Both the position numbers and the translations under genes were made by a program. The notes under the pieces are model-generated. The model worked only from the letters and a program-made list of their open reading frames with translations, made no database searches and had not been told where the DNA came from. From Verrucomicrobiales bacterium (GTDB lineage: Bacteria > Verrucomicrobiota > Verrucomicrobiia > Limisphaerales > J093): a stretch of 64,000 nt of DNA. Shown here in pieces: positions 63,324-64,000 of this stretch; position 1 is the stretch's first letter, and every line of letters starts with the position of its first letter. The DNA is taken from contig JABTUJ010000006.1 in NCBI GenBank assembly GCA_015075445.1, positions 149,468 to 213,467 on the forward strand, written 5' to 3'.

Positions 63324-64000
63324 TCGACTATCACACCTTCTGCGAAATCCATCGGCTCCACGACCAGGAGCACCTCACCCTCGCCCAGATCGCCGCCCGC
63401 CTCCAATTGGCCTACCCGACGGTCCAGAAGTGGGCGCAGCGCGCGACCTTTCAGAAAGCCCAAATCCCCCGGCGCCCCAGCAAACTCGACACGTTCAAAG
63501 GCGTCATCGTGGCGCTGCTCCAACGGCATCCTTACACCGCTCAGCAGATCCTCCAGCAACTCCGCAGCCAGGGCTACGCCGGCGGCTACTCCATCCTCAA
63601 GGAGTTCGTTCGCCAGGTGCGACCGGTGCGCCATCCGGCCTTCCTGCGCCTGGAGTTCGGTCCCGGCGAGTGCGCCCAGGTCGATTGGGGCAGCTTCGGC
63701 TCCATCCCCGTCGGCTCGACCCGCCGTCGCCTGAGCTTCTTTGTCATGGTCCTCTGCCACAGCCGCCTGCTCTACGTCGAGTTCACCTTGTCCGAAGGCA
63801 TGGAACAGTTCCTCACCTGCCATCGCCATGCGCTGGAGTTCTTCGGCGCCGTTCCCGCCAAGGTCATGATCGACAACCTCAAAGTCGGCGTCCTCCAGCA
63901 CCCCCTGGGACAGAGCGCCCAGTTCCATCCCCGTTACCTGGACTTTGCCGCCCACTACGGATTCCAGCCCGTGGCCTGCACGGTCAAACGCGCCAACGAG
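63320..64000 (+). CDS. istA: IS21-family transposase IstA (runs off window edge)
   Basis: 227 codons are present. The N-terminal helix-turn-helix is QEHLTLAQIAARLQLAYPTV. After a linker (RPSKLDTFKGVIVALLQRHP) comes the DDE catalytic domain: first Asp in GECAQVDWGSFGSIPV, second Asp in AKVMIDNLKVGVL; the catalytic Glu lies past the edge. An intact frame and coupling to two upstream ORFs suggest a functional element. istB, the AAA+ helper, is expected just outside. Confidence 0.9.
   Translation, partial: MIDYHTFCEIHRLHDQEHLTLAQIAARLQLAYPTVQKWAQRATFQKAQIPRRPSKLDTFKGVIVALLQRHPYTAQQILQQLRSQGYAGGYSILKEFVRQVRPVRHPAFLRLEFGPGECAQVDWGSFGSIPVGSTRRRLSFFVMVLCHSRLLYVEFTLSEGMEQFLTCHRHALEFFGAVPAKVMIDNLKVGVLQHPLGQSAQFHPRYLDFAAHYGFQPVACTVKRANE

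Overview
The window is a high-GC chromosomal segment that reads most like a member of the Verrucomicrobiota, probably Limisphaerales/Pedosphaeraceae-like. The evidence is protein content: CotH-kinase/lamin-tail exported proteins, a hydrazine-synthase-alpha-like cytochrome with a discoidin domain, a thioredoxin-PDZ protein, a TIGR03663-type membrane glycosyltransferase, TAT-exported Gfo/Idh/MocA and enolase-superfamily proteins, and ECF-sigma/Ser-Thr-kinase remnants. No rRNA, tRNA or CRISPR array was recognised. The placement is inference from family distribution, not from a marker gene.

Layout. 0-5.2 kb (mostly minus strand): a MacAB-like export locus with a membrane-fusion protein, two ATPases, one edge-truncated permease and a permease stub. 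A VapBC-type module sits between permease and stub, and two paralogous small proteins are mixed in. 5.2-12.8 kb: DUF4160 protein, monothiol glutaredoxin, frameshifted cytochrome-like protein, valS. 12.8-18.1 kb: TAT-exported oxidoreductase, exported hypothetical, GH140-like hydrolase, GIY-YIG/DUF4357 protein. 18.3-25.4 kb: thioredoxin-PDZ protein and carB (both frameshifted), discoidin-like exported protein, broken membrane glycosyltransferase. 25.5-29.7 kb: an island of toxin-antitoxin pairs (DUF104/MazF, VapBC, MNT-HEPN) among decayed genes: a VCBS-repeat protein and a collapsed sigma-factor/kinase/TPR locus. 29.7-33.8 kb: CDF transporter, guaA, hemL. 34-47 kb: a saccharide- and sugar-acid-flavoured cluster (CotH/lamin-tail protein, two six-hairpin glycosidases, exported RraA-like protein, TAT-exported enolase-superfamily protein, exported esterase). 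47-60.5 kb: a HypD-like glycyl-radical enzyme, an AbiEii-like nucleotidyltransferase, a ~2,950-residue lamin-tail/CotH/cadherin-like protein and an SGNH hydrolase. 60.5-64 kb: a mobile-element junkyard with a broken ParE-type module, 140-190 bp repeats, an istA fragment preceded by ~22-bp iterons, and the start of an IS21-type element with two accessory ORFs.

Two features cut across the map. First, a composite dispersed repeat (a GAGCTTTG/CTTTGAAC module, a GCGCAGCGTTTGGAGTGCG module and a GCAGGCTGGCAGCCTGC palindrome) occurs in whole or part at about 6.4, 37.7, 42.5 and 50.8 kb. One of its modules is expanded to about 12 tandem units at 42.6-43.4 kb. Second, many genes carry single-base deletions in short G/C runs, especially at 19.3-20.5 kb. 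This looks more like residual sequencing error than decay for the housekeeping genes, but true decay is likely in the 25.5-29.7 kb island.
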